Positions 1 through 8,906 of a stretch of 64,000 nucleotides of DNA are shown one piece after another. The notes under the pieces were generated by a model that worked only from the letters and a program-made list of their open reading frames with translations, was not told where the DNA came from and did not search any database. A program made the translations under genes and the position numbers. Each line of letters opens with the position of its first letter. The first letter of the stretch is position 1. Origin of the DNA: Opitutaceae bacterium (GTDB taxonomy: Bacteria > Verrucomicrobiota > Verrucomicrobiia > Opitutales > Opitutaceae); NCBI GenBank assembly GCA_016794625.1, contig JAEUGY010000113.1, positions 19,748 to 83,747 on the forward strand. The letters run 5' to 3'.

Positions 1-2309
1 CGCACCGTGCGCCCCTCCGGGTAGTAGGCGGCAACGGTCATCTCCTTTTCGTCAAAAAGGTTGTTCACGTTCACCGAGAAATCGAGACGTGCGCCGTTGC
101 TCAGGCGCTTGGGAGCGTAGCCGAGAACCAGGCCCCACTCGTCCACGGTGCGGTTGAAGTAGGGCACGGAAATCGCCGTTCCGGTGGCATTGGCGGTCGG
201 GGCAATGCGGAGGTGTTCCTTCGCAAACTGGTAGGTCAGTCCCAGACGAAGGCCGCGCAGGACGCCATCGCGGACATTGTAGCGCGCGGCCAATGAATAG
301 GTGCGCGGGGGCATGGCCTGCGTTCCGGTCGGACGCGTGCCGACCAGACTGGGCGTGCTGGCGTGCTTCACAATGCGCACCTCGGTCCAGGCCATGTTGG
401 CCAGCAGCGTCAGATTGGATGACACCTTGCCGCCCACGTCGATGCTCATGCCGCGCGCACGTGTGCTGGCTCCAGGGATGGAGCGGGGGAGGGAGAGATC
501 GGTGCCGCCGGGATTGTCCGGATTGTCGGTGACTTCGTTCTCCTGTTCGACGTTGAAGACGGCCAGCGTGTAGGAGAACCGGTCCTCCATCAGCGCACCT
601 TTGAGCCCGGCTTCACCTCCGAAGGACTCGAGGTTGCCCAGAAGCGCGCCGGTGTTGGCGTCAAACTGGGGCGAGGGGTTGAATCCGCTGGCGACATTGA
701 CATAGCCCACCAGCCGGCGGTCGAGCACGCGGTAGTTGGCGCCGGTGCTATAGGTGAATTTCTTCGCGGTGCCTTCGGTCGTGTTGACCGTGTACTCCGC
801 CCAGTCGTGGCGTGCGGAACCGGTCAGGTACAGGCGGCCGTCCATCATCTCGATCGTATGATTGAGCAGGCTGCCATAGTAGAAGCGGTCGAACTTCGAC
901 GCGGCGAGGGACCACGTCGCCGGGTTGAAGGCAGGGTTGACGTAGTAGCCGGACACCGAAGGATTGAACGGATCCGGGTTCTTCCAGGCGTTGAGCTGCG
1001 CCGTGGTCGTATAGCCAAGGGCGTTCAGCGCGCTGTTCAACGCGGTCCCGCTGAGCGCGTAGGTATTCGTGGCCTGATCATTGTAGTACGTGTCAAAGGT
1101 GATCAACGTGCGCTGCTTGGTCCGGGTGTTCCATTTTTTCGTCAGGTCGATCTGCATCCCCTTTTCTTCGTAGTCGATCGTTTGGTACGCGCCGGCCCGG
1201 TCGCCCGTCCAAATGCCGCGACTGGTATCGACCCAGGTGCCGACGAGGGTGTTCAACACCGCCTGGCGCGCCGCGGTGGGGTTGACGGCCCAGGTGGCCG
1301 GTGTCGATGTGCCGTCCTTCAGAAATTCCCGGGTGGTGTAGGAGAGATTCGCGCGCAAACTCAGGTCGGGGCTGATGCGGTGTTCGAGCGTGAGGTAGCT
1401 GGAGTTGGCCGTGCGTTTGACAAAGTTGTGCGCCCCGTTGACGGCGAAGCGGGCGAGGCGGTCGCCGAGCACTCGATCGGGCATGTAGAAGACCGACCCT
1501 TCGGTGATCGTCTGGGGGCCGCTCACCCGGGTCCAGCGGGTGAATGCCTGCCCTCCCTGCATCAGGCGATCGGTGTATTCGTGTTCCAGCGTGATCTGTG
1601 TGTTCGGCGAGAGCTTGTAGGCGACGGAACCGGAAAGGTTGAGGGTTCGGTTGTACCAAAAGTCCGTGGGGCGTTCGAAGTCGTAGTAGGCCGCGTCGAC
1701 CCGGTAGAAGAGTTTGCCCGGAATGATCGGTCCGGTGATGTCACCCGTGATGCGCTGGTAGTCGTAGGATCCAGTGACGGCACTCAAGCCCGCGGCGTAC
1801 TTGGTGCCCGGCTTCTTGGAGATGTAGTTGACGACTCCGCCTGGTGAGACGCGGCCGTAGATCGCCGACTGGGGGCCCTTGATGACCTCGGTGCGTGCGA
1901 TGCTGTTCGAGTCGGGCGCCTGCGAGCGGGCGAAACCGTTGCGGAAGTAAGGAACACTAAATCCGCGCAACCGCGTCCCACCACCGCCACCCTGTGCGGG
2001 GTCACCCGCCGCCATGCCGGAGATGAAGGGAGCCTGCTGGTCGAGGTCAAACAGCTGGAACTCCTTCACGAAGTCCTCGGTGAGGACGGAGATCGAGAAG
2101 GGCAGGTTGATGATGTCAGCGACGACACGGGTGCCCGACGTGCTCTCCGTGGCCACGAAGCTGTCGTCGCTCGCCGTGCTGACACTAAACTCCGGCAGCG
2201 CGAGAACCTCCTCCGATACCGGTTTGGTTTCAGTCTGGGCGAGCGCCCCTAGGGTGGGCAGAATTGCTGTCAGGAGGATCAGTCTGCGGGCGGAGTAGGC
2301 ACTTTTCAT
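1..2309 (-). CDS. TonB-dependent outer-membrane receptor, 3' end cut by window edge
   Basis: The frame runs from ATG at 2309 leftwards off the window, so about 769 residues of the N-terminal part are present. It starts with a signal peptide (MKSAYSARRLILLTAILPTL, cleavage probably near ALAQ). A plug domain follows, with TRLRGFSVPYFRNGF and the typical VIKGPQSAIYGRVSPGG near residues 140-165. After that come beta-barrel repeats such as the TLEHEYTD strand. The protein should import a siderophore or oligosaccharide using TonB energy; the substrate cannot be read from sequence. The upstream region has a -10-like box, a perfect inverted repeat and the TTGAA-N4-TTCAA motif, so the gene looks transcriptionally regulated. 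Nearby secreted hydrolases suggest a glycan substrate (inference). Confidence 0.93.
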   Translation of the reverse strand, partial: MKSAYSARRLILLTAILPTLGALAQTETKPVSEEVLALPEFSVSTASDDSFVATESTSGTRVVADIINLPFSISVLTEDFVKEFQLFDLDQQAPFISGMAAGDPAQGGGGGTRLRGFSVPYFRNGFARSQAPDSNSIARTEVIKGPQSAIYGRVSPGGVVNYISKKPGTKYAAGLSAVTGSYDYQRITGDITGPIIPGKLFYRVDAAYYDFERPTDFWYNRTLNLSGSVAYKLSPNTQITLEHEYTDRLMQGGQAFTRWTRVSGPQTITEGSVFYMPDRVLGDRLARFAVNGAHNFVKRTANSSYLTLEHRISPDLSLRANLSYTTREFLKDGTSTPATWAVNPTAARQAVLNTLVGTWVDTSRGIWTGDRAGAYQTIDYEEKGMQIDLTKKWNTRTKQRTLITFDTYYNDQATNTYALSGTALNSALNALGYTTTAQLNAWKNPDPFNPSVSGYYVNPAFNPATWSLAASKFDRFYYGSLLNHTIEMMDGRLYLTGSARHDWAEYTVNTTEGTAKKFTYSTGANYRVLDRRLVGYVNVASGFNPSPQFDANTGALLGNLESFGGEAGLKGALMEDRFSYTLAVFNVEQENEVTDNPDNPGGTDLSLPRSIPGASTRARGMSIDVGGKVSSNLTLLANMAWTEVRIVKHASTPSLVGTRPTGTQAMPPRTYSLAARYNVRDGVLRGLRLGLTYQFAKEHLRIAPTANATGTAISVPYFNRTVDEWGLVLGYAPKRLSNGARLDFSVNVNNLFDEKEMTVAAYYPEGRTV

Positions 2310-2372
2310 TGGGAAACGGGTTTCGTTGGGGGGAAGAGGGGCAAGATCCTGCAAACCAAGGCTTACCGCGGA

Positions 2373-2399
2373 AGTATAGTTGGCGCGTCCGTGGACGCG
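2373..2399 (-). promoter_or_regulatory. Putative promoter with operator-like inverted repeat of the TonB receptor gene
   Basis: On the minus strand a TATACT -10-like hexamer (2378-2373) lies 64 bp before the receptor ATG. Directly upstream of it is a perfect inverted repeat, CGCGTCC-GT-GGACGCG (2384-2399), placed where the spacer between -10 and -35 would be. No convincing -35 hexamer is visible. The position fits a repressor site, but the binding protein is unknown. Confidence 0.4.
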
Positions 2400-2411
2400 A
2401 TCACGCTGATT

Positions 2412-2425
2412 TTGAAACCCTTCAA
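2412..2425 (+). promoter_or_regulatory. TTGAA-N4-TTCAA motif, copy A
   Basis: TTGAAACCCTTCAA, an imperfect palindrome with TTGAA/TTCAA arms, 103 bp upstream of the TonB receptor start. The same core occurs at 4000-4013 (opposite orientation) and 10779-10792, always between genes. Candidate operator of the LacI-family regulator at 10857 (inference). Confidence 0.45.
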
Positions 2426-2560
2426 TCCCTGGTCTCATTCCTCATGAAACGAGGGTGCGCTTCGCGCCAAGCGTGCTGTGAACCGGCGGATAGCTCGAGG
2501 CTCGGACCTTGGCAGGGGAGTGGAGGAGACCGGCGATCGCCCGTCTCAGTCGCCGGGGAG

Positions 2561-3886
2561 TCATTGTCGCGGCCGCTGGGCGAGCACGTCTCTCATCCAC
2601 GTGCGCGTCGCAACGGTCGAGGGGCGGTCCTCGAGATACTCCACGTCCACATGCACTCCGGGTCCCAGGTTGGCCGGCTCAGCAAACCACGGTCGCCCCT
2701 TCAGACGAGCTGCGCGTTCATCCCAGCCGAGCCCCACCTTTTTCCAGCCGGCGCCATCGGAGGTCTGCCAAGGCCGGCCTGGATTCGTTCCCACGAACGC
2801 CAGCCACCACGCAGCGATGCGGTCGTTGCGCAGCGCCAGATAGTTGGCTGCATACTCCCCACGGGAGAAACCGACGAAGAACACCGCCCCGGCGTCACCG
2901 CCATACCGGTCGCAGACGAGGCGCAGCGCCTCGACACAGTAGTCCGCGGTCTTGTCGATGTTGCCCCATCCGTCGGTCTGTTCGCCCTGTCCGTCCTCAC
3001 TGATGAACGGCAGATTGAGGCAGATGTAGGTCTCACCGCGTGCCAGGCCATACGCGAGGTTTCCCTGCTCGGTCAGGCCGGTCGAATGGCAGAACTTATG
3101 GTAGAAGACGTTTCCGGTGTACTCGACAATGATGGGATACGTGCCACCCGGCTGCCATTCGCGAGGGAGCGTGAGTACGTGAGTAACACGGGTCTTTTCC
3201 CAACCCGGCAGCTGCTGGTAAACGCGGCGCCCGGGCCCGGGGGCCTCCCGCGAAATGTCGGGCACGAGCACGCGGCCGGAAACGGTGTGCGTGGGCGTTG
3301 GATTGTCGCCGGTCGCTCGGATACTTCGGACGCGGAGCGAAGGGGCGGTACGGTTGTCGCCAACGATGAGTTCCAGCCACCGGATCGAGGCCGGGTTGGT
3401 CGCCGGGGTGAAGACATCCTTGCCGGGGTAGCGGGTGTGGAGGTCGATCTTGAACGTACCGCGCTGACCGGGTGCAAGCGTCTCGCGTCCGGCGGCGGGA
3501 CCACCCTCGGGGGTGAAGGTGCTCACGCCACCCCAGCCGTTGCCCGACAGCGCCCAAAAGGTGAAGCGCAGGGGTTTGTCACTGGTGTTTTCGATGTCGG
3601 CTTCGACATACCGAAAACGAGAGAGGTCTCTCCACGTTTCCGTGAGGGGCAAGACCACACTGCCTTCGGAAGCCGGCGAGGCGCCCTTGATGTCCAAGGC
3701 ACCGTCCACCACGGCAATCGTCACACCTCGCGCGGTGAGTTGCTCGGCCTTAAACGAGGGGTCGAATTCGAATAGCTCCGCTGCTGTCATGGCGACCGTG
3801 GTGGCTAGCAGCGTCATCGCTCCCAGGCCAGAACGCAGGAGTTTCGGGATCGGGGTCAGCTGATAACGGCAGGGGTTGGCTTTCAT
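2561..3886 (-). CDS. Secreted alpha/beta-hydrolase (esterase-like) with N-terminal beta domain
   Basis: A protein of 441 residues. The start at 3886 was chosen because it opens a signal peptide (MKANPCRYQL, hydrophobic stretch GLGAMTLLATTVAMTA, cleavage near AAEL). Residues about 40-200 look like a beta-sandwich resembling a carbohydrate-binding or NPCBM-like module (inference). The C-terminal half is an alpha/beta-hydrolase: PIIVEYTGN strand, then the nucleophile elbow GFSRG with Ser341 inside VGFSRGEYAANY. A catalytic His is not obvious near the C-terminus. The fold resembles PHB-depolymerase or polysaccharide-esterase types; a role in deacylating a glycan is inferred from the nearby TonB receptor and GH16 protein. 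It shares its upstream region with the divergent FAD oxidoreductase, including motif copy B. Confidence 0.75.
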   Translation of the reverse strand: MKANPCRYQLTPIPKLLRSGLGAMTLLATTVAMTAAELFEFDPSFKAEQLTARGVTIAVVDGALDIKGASPASEGSVVLPLTETWRDLSRFRYVEADIENTSDKPLRFTFWALSGNGWGGVSTFTPEGGPAAGRETLAPGQRGTFKIDLHTRYPGKDVFTPATNPASIRWLELIVGDNRTAPSLRVRSIRATGDNPTPTHTVSGRVLVPDISREAPGPGRRVYQQLPGWEKTRVTHVLTLPREWQPGGTYPIIVEYTGNVFYHKFCHSTGLTEQGNLAYGLARGETYICLNLPFISEDGQGEQTDGWGNIDKTADYCVEALRLVCDRYGGDAGAVFFVGFSRGEYAANYLALRNDRIAAWWLAFVGTNPGRPWQTSDGAGWKKVGLGWDERAARLKGRPWFAEPANLGPGVHVDVEYLEDRPSTVATRTWMRDVLAQRPRQ

Positions 3887-3999
3887 GCGTTCACGAGCGT
3901 GTTGGCTCATCCATGAGAGGCTCTCGCCTCCTTTGTGATCGTCTCCGGCCGGGGGAGGATCAGGCCAAACGCCCACCGCGTCGAACGCAAATCTCGAAA

Positions 4000-4013
4000 T
4001 TGAAGGGTTTCAA
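4000..4013 (-). promoter_or_regulatory. TTGAA-N4-TTCAA motif, copy B
   Basis: The plus strand reads TTGAAGGGTTTCAA, the exact reverse complement of copy A. It lies in the 281-bp divergent region between the esterase (start 3886) and the FAD oxidoreductase (start 4168). Similarity to copy C continues beyond the core: both carry CTxGCTTCT at the same distance on one side. Confidence 0.45.
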
Positions 4014-4167
4014 AGAAGCAGTTCTAGCTTCTCCATGGAGGCGGGCTAAGCCCAGATTCGGTTGCAGTCACGTTTCATGCTCTGGTAAACCCCTCCTGAT
4101 CCCAACCCCGCAAAGATCCGGTGTCTCTTTGGCCGCGTCCTGTGCGCCTTGGCCCGCCTCTTCCTCC

Positions 4168-6480
4168 ATGCACCCCACCCTCCGCTTCTCGCTCACCGTC
4201 ACGTTCCTCACCGCCATTTTCGCCTTCGCCGCCCTCCCGGGTCGCGGTGCCGAGCATGTGCTGCTCGAAGCCGAGAATTTCCAGTCTCCCGGCGGCTGGT
4301 CCCTCGACACGCAGTTCATCGACCTCATGGGCTCGCCCTACTTGCTCGCCCACGGTCTCGGCCAGCCGGTCAAGGACGCCACCACCTCCGTCACGTTCCC
4401 GTCCATCGGCAAATACCGCGTCTGGGTGCGCACCAAGGACTGGGTCGCGCACTGGGGCGCTCCGGGCGCGCCCGGCAAGTTTCAGGTGCTCATCGATGGC
4501 CAGCCGCTGCCCGAAACCTTCGGCACGAAGGGGGCCCAATGGTTCTGGCACGACGGCGGCACCCTCGACCTCGCCAAGACCCAGGTCACCGTCGCTCTCC
4601 GCGATCTCACCGGTTTCAACGGCCGCTGCGATGCCATCTATTTCACCCAGGATCTGCAGGGCACACCGCCCAACGACTCGACCCCGCTGGCTGCCTGGCG
4701 CAAAGCCGCCCTCCGCCTTCCGCCGGTCCCGGAAGACATGGGCGAGTTCGATCTCGTGGTGGTCGGAGGCGGGTACGGCGGCCTTGGCAGCGCGATCTCC
4801 GCTGCCCGCATGGGTCTCAAGGTCGCCCTCATCCAGAACCGCCCCGTCCTTGGCGGCAATGGCAGCTCCGAGGTGCGCGTGTGGGCCATGGGCCTGGTGC
4901 GGCGCGGCAAGTACCCGCACATCGGCGAAATGATCGAGGAGTTTGCCGACCGGGCGAAAAACTCGCCAGGCACCTACGAGGAATTTGGCGACGCCAAGAA
5001 GGAGGCGCACGTGCGTGCGGAGAAGAACATATCGCTGTTTCTCAACGAGCACGTCTTCGCGGCCGAGACCAAGGACAGCCGCATCGTTTCCGTGACCTCG
5101 CTCAACACGTCCAACAGCCGGGAGAAAACGTTCCGCGGCAAGATGTTTGTCGACTGCACGGGCCACGGTTCGCTCGCCCATCTCGCCGCGGCGAAATACG
5201 AAATCGAACTCACGGATCTCCTCGGCATGTCCAACATGTGGGTCTGGTCCAACGCCGATGCACCGCGCACCTTCCCCACCACGCCGTGGGCGCTCGACCT
5301 CACGATGGACGATTTCCCTTATCCGAAAATGGGCAAGGCCGACATGGCCACGAAGGGCAAGGGAGAGTGGTTTTGGGAGAGCGGCTTCAGCAAGCATCCG
5401 ATCAACGATCTCGAACTCATCCGCGACTGGAATCTTCGCGCGGTCTTTGGCGCCTTCAACGCGATGAAGAACCGCGAAGGCAAGGCCGAACATCTCAACG
5501 CGAAGCTCGACTGGGTCGCCTACATTGGCGGCACCCGGGAATCGCGCCGGATTGTGGGTGACGTCATGCTGACGCACGAGGACATCATCACCAAACGCGA
5601 GTTCCCGGATGGCTGCGTGCCCAGCACGTGGAGCATCGACCTCCACTTTCCGCGCAAGGAATATGCCGGGAAGTTCCCCGACAATCCTTTCATTGCGGTC
5701 GCCCAGCACGACAAGCGCATCGATCGCGACTTCGGCTATCCCATTCCCTATCGCTGCCTTTACTCCGTCAATGTGACGAACCTGTTCATGGCTGGACGCA
5801 ACATCAGCGTGACCGATCAGGCCTTGGGAACCGTGCGTGTGATGAAGACCATCGGCATGATGGGTGAGGTCGTGGGCAAAGCCGCGGCGGTCGCCCTCAA
5901 GCATAACGCCACTCCCCGCGAAGTCTATCACCTCTACTGGTCTGAGCTCGACGCATTGCTCAAGCTCCCCGGCCGCGCCCGCCGCGGACTCGATGGCATG
6001 TTTGATCTCAGCGGTCCCGCGCCCGGCCCGGTGATCGACGTCGGCGGCGGCAACTTCGGTGTCAGCATCGTGTCGCTCAAGGGCATCGTGGTCGACAACA
6101 AGGCCGCAAAACTCACCGGGACTTGGACGAGCGGGGCCAGCCTCGATCACATCGGCCCCGACTACGCCTATGCGCGCGGCGCGGGGCACAAGGCGGTGTT
6201 TGAGTTTTCCGTGCCGGCTGACGGCCGCTATGAAGTTCGCTTCGCCACGGCTCCGCACGAGAACCGGGCAAGCAACACCGCGCTCACCCTCCGGCACGCG
6301 GACGGCGCGGCCTCGGTTTCGTTGAACCAAAGGAAGCCCGCCACCATCGACGGCTACTGGGTTTCGCTGGGCACCTTTCGCTTCGCCGCCGGCAAACCCG
6401 CATCCGTCGACGTCGACGCCAGCCGGACTGACGGCAACGCGCATATCGACGCCGTACAAATCCTGCCGGCAAACGAGTGA
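4168..6480 (+). CDS. Secreted FAD-dependent oxidoreductase with carbohydrate-binding-like N- and C-terminal domains
   Basis: A protein of 770 residues. ATG at 4168 begins a signal peptide (MHPTLRFSLTVTFLTAIFAF, cleavage near GRGAEH). Residues about 25-185 form a golvesin-C-like beta module (LLEAENFQSPGGWSLDT). The FAD-binding Rossmann motif follows at about 193-222 (VVVGGGYGGLGSAISAARMG), and the FAD_oxidored (PF12831-type) core continues to about 615, including GHGSLAHLAA and the late FAD loop LFMAGRNISVTDQALGTVR. The C-terminal 130 residues form a second golvesin-like or CBM-like domain (FEFSVPADGRYEVRFA). The family is common in Planctomycetes and Verrucomicrobia polysaccharide loci but has few known substrates. 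Export as an FAD enzyme would normally use Tat, yet the leader lacks a twin-arginine motif. It is convergent with apbE, only 4 bp apart. Confidence 0.85.
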   Translation: MHPTLRFSLTVTFLTAIFAFAALPGRGAEHVLLEAENFQSPGGWSLDTQFIDLMGSPYLLAHGLGQPVKDATTSVTFPSIGKYRVWVRTKDWVAHWGAPGAPGKFQVLIDGQPLPETFGTKGAQWFWHDGGTLDLAKTQVTVALRDLTGFNGRCDAIYFTQDLQGTPPNDSTPLAAWRKAALRLPPVPEDMGEFDLVVVGGGYGGLGSAISAARMGLKVALIQNRPVLGGNGSSEVRVWAMGLVRRGKYPHIGEMIEEFADRAKNSPGTYEEFGDAKKEAHVRAEKNISLFLNEHVFAAETKDSRIVSVTSLNTSNSREKTFRGKMFVDCTGHGSLAHLAAAKYEIELTDLLGMSNMWVWSNADAPRTFPTTPWALDLTMDDFPYPKMGKADMATKGKGEWFWESGFSKHPINDLELIRDWNLRAVFGAFNAMKNREGKAEHLNAKLDWVAYIGGTRESRRIVGDVMLTHEDIITKREFPDGCVPSTWSIDLHFPRKEYAGKFPDNPFIAVAQHDKRIDRDFGYPIPYRCLYSVNVTNLFMAGRNISVTDQALGTVRVMKTIGMMGEVVGKAAAVALKHNATPREVYHLYWSELDALLKLPGRARRGLDGMFDLSGPAPGPVIDVGGGNFGVSIVSLKGIVVDNKAAKLTGTWTSGASLDHIGPDYAYARGAGHKAVFEFSVPADGRYEVRFATAPHENRASNTALTLRHADGAASVSLNQRKPATIDGYWVSLGTFRFAAGKPASVDVDASRTDGNAHIDAVQILPANE

Positions 6481-6484
6481 TGGG

Positions 6485-7573
6485 CTAATTGGCTGCGCCT
6501 ATCCCAACGCCGCCCACGACGTCCGTCGCGGTTCGGGGGACGGACGGGAAGCGCTCCGTGAAGGCGGGCGTCGGTCGCAGCGTGAGCATGCCGTTGGAGC
6601 GAACGATAAACAGTGCGGCGATCTCCTCACGTACGGCGAACGCGTAGCCCGCTTCGGCGCCAAGCACAAAGAGCGCAGTCGCGAGCGAACTGGACACTGC
6701 GCAGGAGTCGTGGACGACACTCACGGAGGCGAGCGGCCCCTGGGCCGGCTCGCCCGTGCGTGGATCGAGGAGGTGGCTGTAGAGGCGGCCGTCGCGTTCG
6801 AACCTGTTGTGGGCATCGCCGGAGGTGGAGAGCGCCTGGTCGGTGAGTTCCAGGGTTTGCGCGATCGCGCCGGGGGCGGTCGGTTGCTCGATACCGACCC
6901 GCCAGATGCGGGTGCCGGCGGTGGCGATGTCGCCGCCAATCTGAACGAAGTGTTCGGTGAGACCGAGAGAGCCGAGGAGTTCGCTCACGGTGTCGACCGC
7001 GAAGCCCTTGGCCATCGAGGAAAAATCAACTGCGAGGTCGGGACGGGATTTGCGGAGGGCCGGTGGAGCGAGACGGACCGAGAGCTCGCGATAGTCGACC
7101 CGCGCGCGGGCGGCGGAGATCTCTGCGGGCGTGGGTATCGACGAGGTTCCGCGGCCACTCGGGCCGAACCCCCAAAGGGTGAGCAGTGGGGCGACCGTGG
7201 CGTCAAACGCACCGCCGCTCCGCTCGCTGAGCGAGCGGGAATCCGCGGCGACACGGGCGAGTTCGGGCGAGACGTCGATCCAGTCGGTGGACTGCGCGGC
7301 GTTGAAGCGGGAGAGCTCGGAGGTCGCGCGGTAGGTGGAGAAGTGTTGTTCGAGGTGCTCGAGTTTTTGCGCAATGAGCGCACGGAGCGTTGCGTGATCC
7401 TGTAGTGGAGCTGTCTCGACAAATTTTACAGTCCACGTGGTGCCCAGGGCCCGGCCCGCGAGACGCGCCGGCTCGGCCGCGAAAGCCGTGGGCGCTGCGA
7501 GGGCGAAGAGGGCGAGAAGGGCGAGCCAACGGAAGGATTGGCCGTCGCATCGACGCAGGGGAGGCGCACTCAT
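6485..7573 (-). CDS. apbE: FAD:protein FMN transferase (ApbE family), altered metal ligand
   Basis: A protein of 362 residues. ATG at 7573 overlaps the stop of the upstream NosR-like gene as ATGA, so the two are translationally coupled. ApbE enzymes attach FMN from FAD to a Thr of an SGA[T/S]xT motif, and the upstream protein carries such a motif. Visible features: signal peptide (LALLALFALAAPTAFA), LGTTWTVKF at the start of the fold, DFSSMAKGFAVD, and STSGDAHNRFERDG followed by YSHLLDPRTGEP. At the metal site the usual ADALAT-type sequence reads SSSLAT: the Thr (299) is kept but the Mg-binding Asp position (295) is Ser. The enzyme may use another ligand or have reduced activity. Confidence 0.9.
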   Translation of the reverse strand: MSAPPLRRCDGQSFRWLALLALFALAAPTAFAAEPARLAGRALGTTWTVKFVETAPLQDHATLRALIAQKLEHLEQHFSTYRATSELSRFNAAQSTDWIDVSPELARVAADSRSLSERSGGAFDATVAPLLTLWGFGPSGRGTSSIPTPAEISAARARVDYRELSVRLAPPALRKSRPDLAVDFSSMAKGFAVDTVSELLGSLGLTEHFVQIGGDIATAGTRIWRVGIEQPTAPGAIAQTLELTDQALSTSGDAHNRFERDGRLYSHLLDPRTGEPAQGPLASVSVVHDSCAVSSSLATALFVLGAEAGYAFAVREEIAALFIVRSNGMLTLRPTPAFTERFPSVPRTATDVVGGVGIGAAN

Positions 7574-8826
7574 TGCACGAGCCGGAGAATGTCGAGGTGA
7601 TGGAGGTTGAGCGTAATCGCGACGAGGACGAAGACGAGCGCGACGGCGTCGCGGCGAGAGAACCGATCGGTGGCGCCCCGGGCGCGGACGAAGTTGAGCA
7701 GTGCGCCGGTCGGGCAACCGAAGCGGCAATAGGCCTGCGGCACAAAGAACGATGCGACGAGACCGAGCGCGGCGACGGCCAGCGTGGCGATGCCGGCGGA
7801 GCGAACCACGTAGGCGGCGAAGGGTTCGAGGTCGGCGAGATCGAACGGAAGCGCGAGCAGTGCCATCACGAGAGTGAAAAACAACAGGGCGGCGGGAAGA
7901 TATTCGAGGCCGCGGATGACATCGGCGGAAAGCGTGATCCGAAACCGTGCAGGGCGGTAGTGACCCAGAAGTTCCTGGGCCGCTCCGTGCGGGCAGATAT
8001 GGTGGCAGTAGAACGGATTGCGAGTGGTGAACGGGACAAGGAGCGCGGCGCCGGCGAGCAGGACGAGGCCGGGCGCGGTGGTCCACGGGATGCCGGAGCG
8101 CATCCAGCCGACGAAGAGTTTCTGTGCGAGCAGATCACCGGCGATGAGGCCGACGTAGAGGATGAGCGCGACTTGGTAGGGACGCTTCCAACGGTGGCGC
8201 CATTCGGGTTTGCCGAATGCCATGAACCCGGCCGCCGCAAGAACCACGAGCAGGCCGTAGTCGCGCGCGGCAAAGCGCAGCGGGACGCGTGCGGCGAGCT
8301 CGTCGCGGCTGAGCTGGAGGCGGGCTTTCACGCTTTGGGCGATGACCATGCTCGTCATGGTTGCCCCGGAGACTCCCTCGATTCCCGCGGCCTCGAGATC
8401 GAGCGCGGCGGCGGCATCCCAGGTGAGGCCGTTCCATTTCTTCAAAAAGCGGCGGTCCAGCGCGATATCCGTGACGTAGCTGGCGGTGTCTTCGGAGGCG
8501 TGGATCTTGAGACCGAGAATTTTCCAGTCACGGTCGAGCACGACGAGCGCGTCGGTGGTGCCGGCGTAACCGAGCAGATCGCGGCAGGCGGGCTGGGTGC
8601 GGACCACGTAGCCGAGTTCCCGTCCCTTGCGGTCGAGGACGAAGAGCCCCGCACGCGTGGAGTCGTCGGGACGCAGTGCGGCAGCCTCAGGCAGGAGAGA
8701 AACGATTTCGTCGGCGGTGACAGGGGAGTCGCCTTGGATGCGCTGGCGCACGGCGACGTCGCGGAGGAGCCATGCGATGAGGGCGACGACGAAAAAGCGA
8801 TAAAGCTGGAGGGCGAGTTGTTTCAA
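7570..8826 (-). CDS. NosR/NirI-like membrane flavoprotein with FMN-binding domain and Fe-S motifs
   Basis: A protein of 418 residues. One N-terminal membrane helix (LYRFFVVALIAWLL) is followed by a periplasmic FMN-binding domain. Its SGATMTS motif (flavinylated Thr expected at about residue 158) is the substrate site of ApbE-type transferases. The C-terminal half has about five membrane helices and two CxxxCP motifs, CHHICPHG and CRFGCPTG, typical of the NosR/NapH/RnfD-type electron carriers. It probably moves electrons across the membrane to or from an unidentified periplasmic partner. Fewer cysteines than full NosR suggest a reduced Fe-S set. No nos or nap genes are nearby, so nitrous-oxide reduction is not supported here. 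First gene of a two-gene operon with apbE. Confidence 0.85.
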   Translation of the reverse strand: MKQLALQLYRFFVVALIAWLLRDVAVRQRIQGDSPVTADEIVSLLPEAAALRPDDSTRAGLFVLDRKGRELGYVVRTQPACRDLLGYAGTTDALVVLDRDWKILGLKIHASEDTASYVTDIALDRRFLKKWNGLTWDAAAALDLEAAGIEGVSGATMTSMVIAQSVKARLQLSRDELAARVPLRFAARDYGLLVVLAAAGFMAFGKPEWRHRWKRPYQVALILYVGLIAGDLLAQKLFVGWMRSGIPWTTAPGLVLLAGAALLVPFTTRNPFYCHHICPHGAAQELLGHYRPARFRITLSADVIRGLEYLPAALLFFTLVMALLALPFDLADLEPFAAYVVRSAGIATLAVAALGLVASFFVPQAYCRFGCPTGALLNFVRARGATDRFSRRDAVALVFVLVAITLNLHHLDILRLVQ

Positions 8827-8906
8827 CGGCTACTCAGGGGCGAAGCGCAATTAGCTTCCCGGCAAAGTCCAGCCGGCGCAGACAGGACGGTGAAGGGAGA
8901 GTCGGT

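Noticed and set aside
4075..6459. Long open frame (about 790 codons) on the minus strand
   Set aside because: It lies fully inside the FAD oxidoreductase gene, is rich in Arg, Ala, Val and Gly as expected for a GC-rich shadow frame, and has no domain motif, while the plus strand shows clear FAD motifs.
7570..8826. Nitrous-oxide reductase regulator NosR
   Set aside because: No nosZ or other nos genes are present and the cysteine set is reduced, so only NosR-like is stated.
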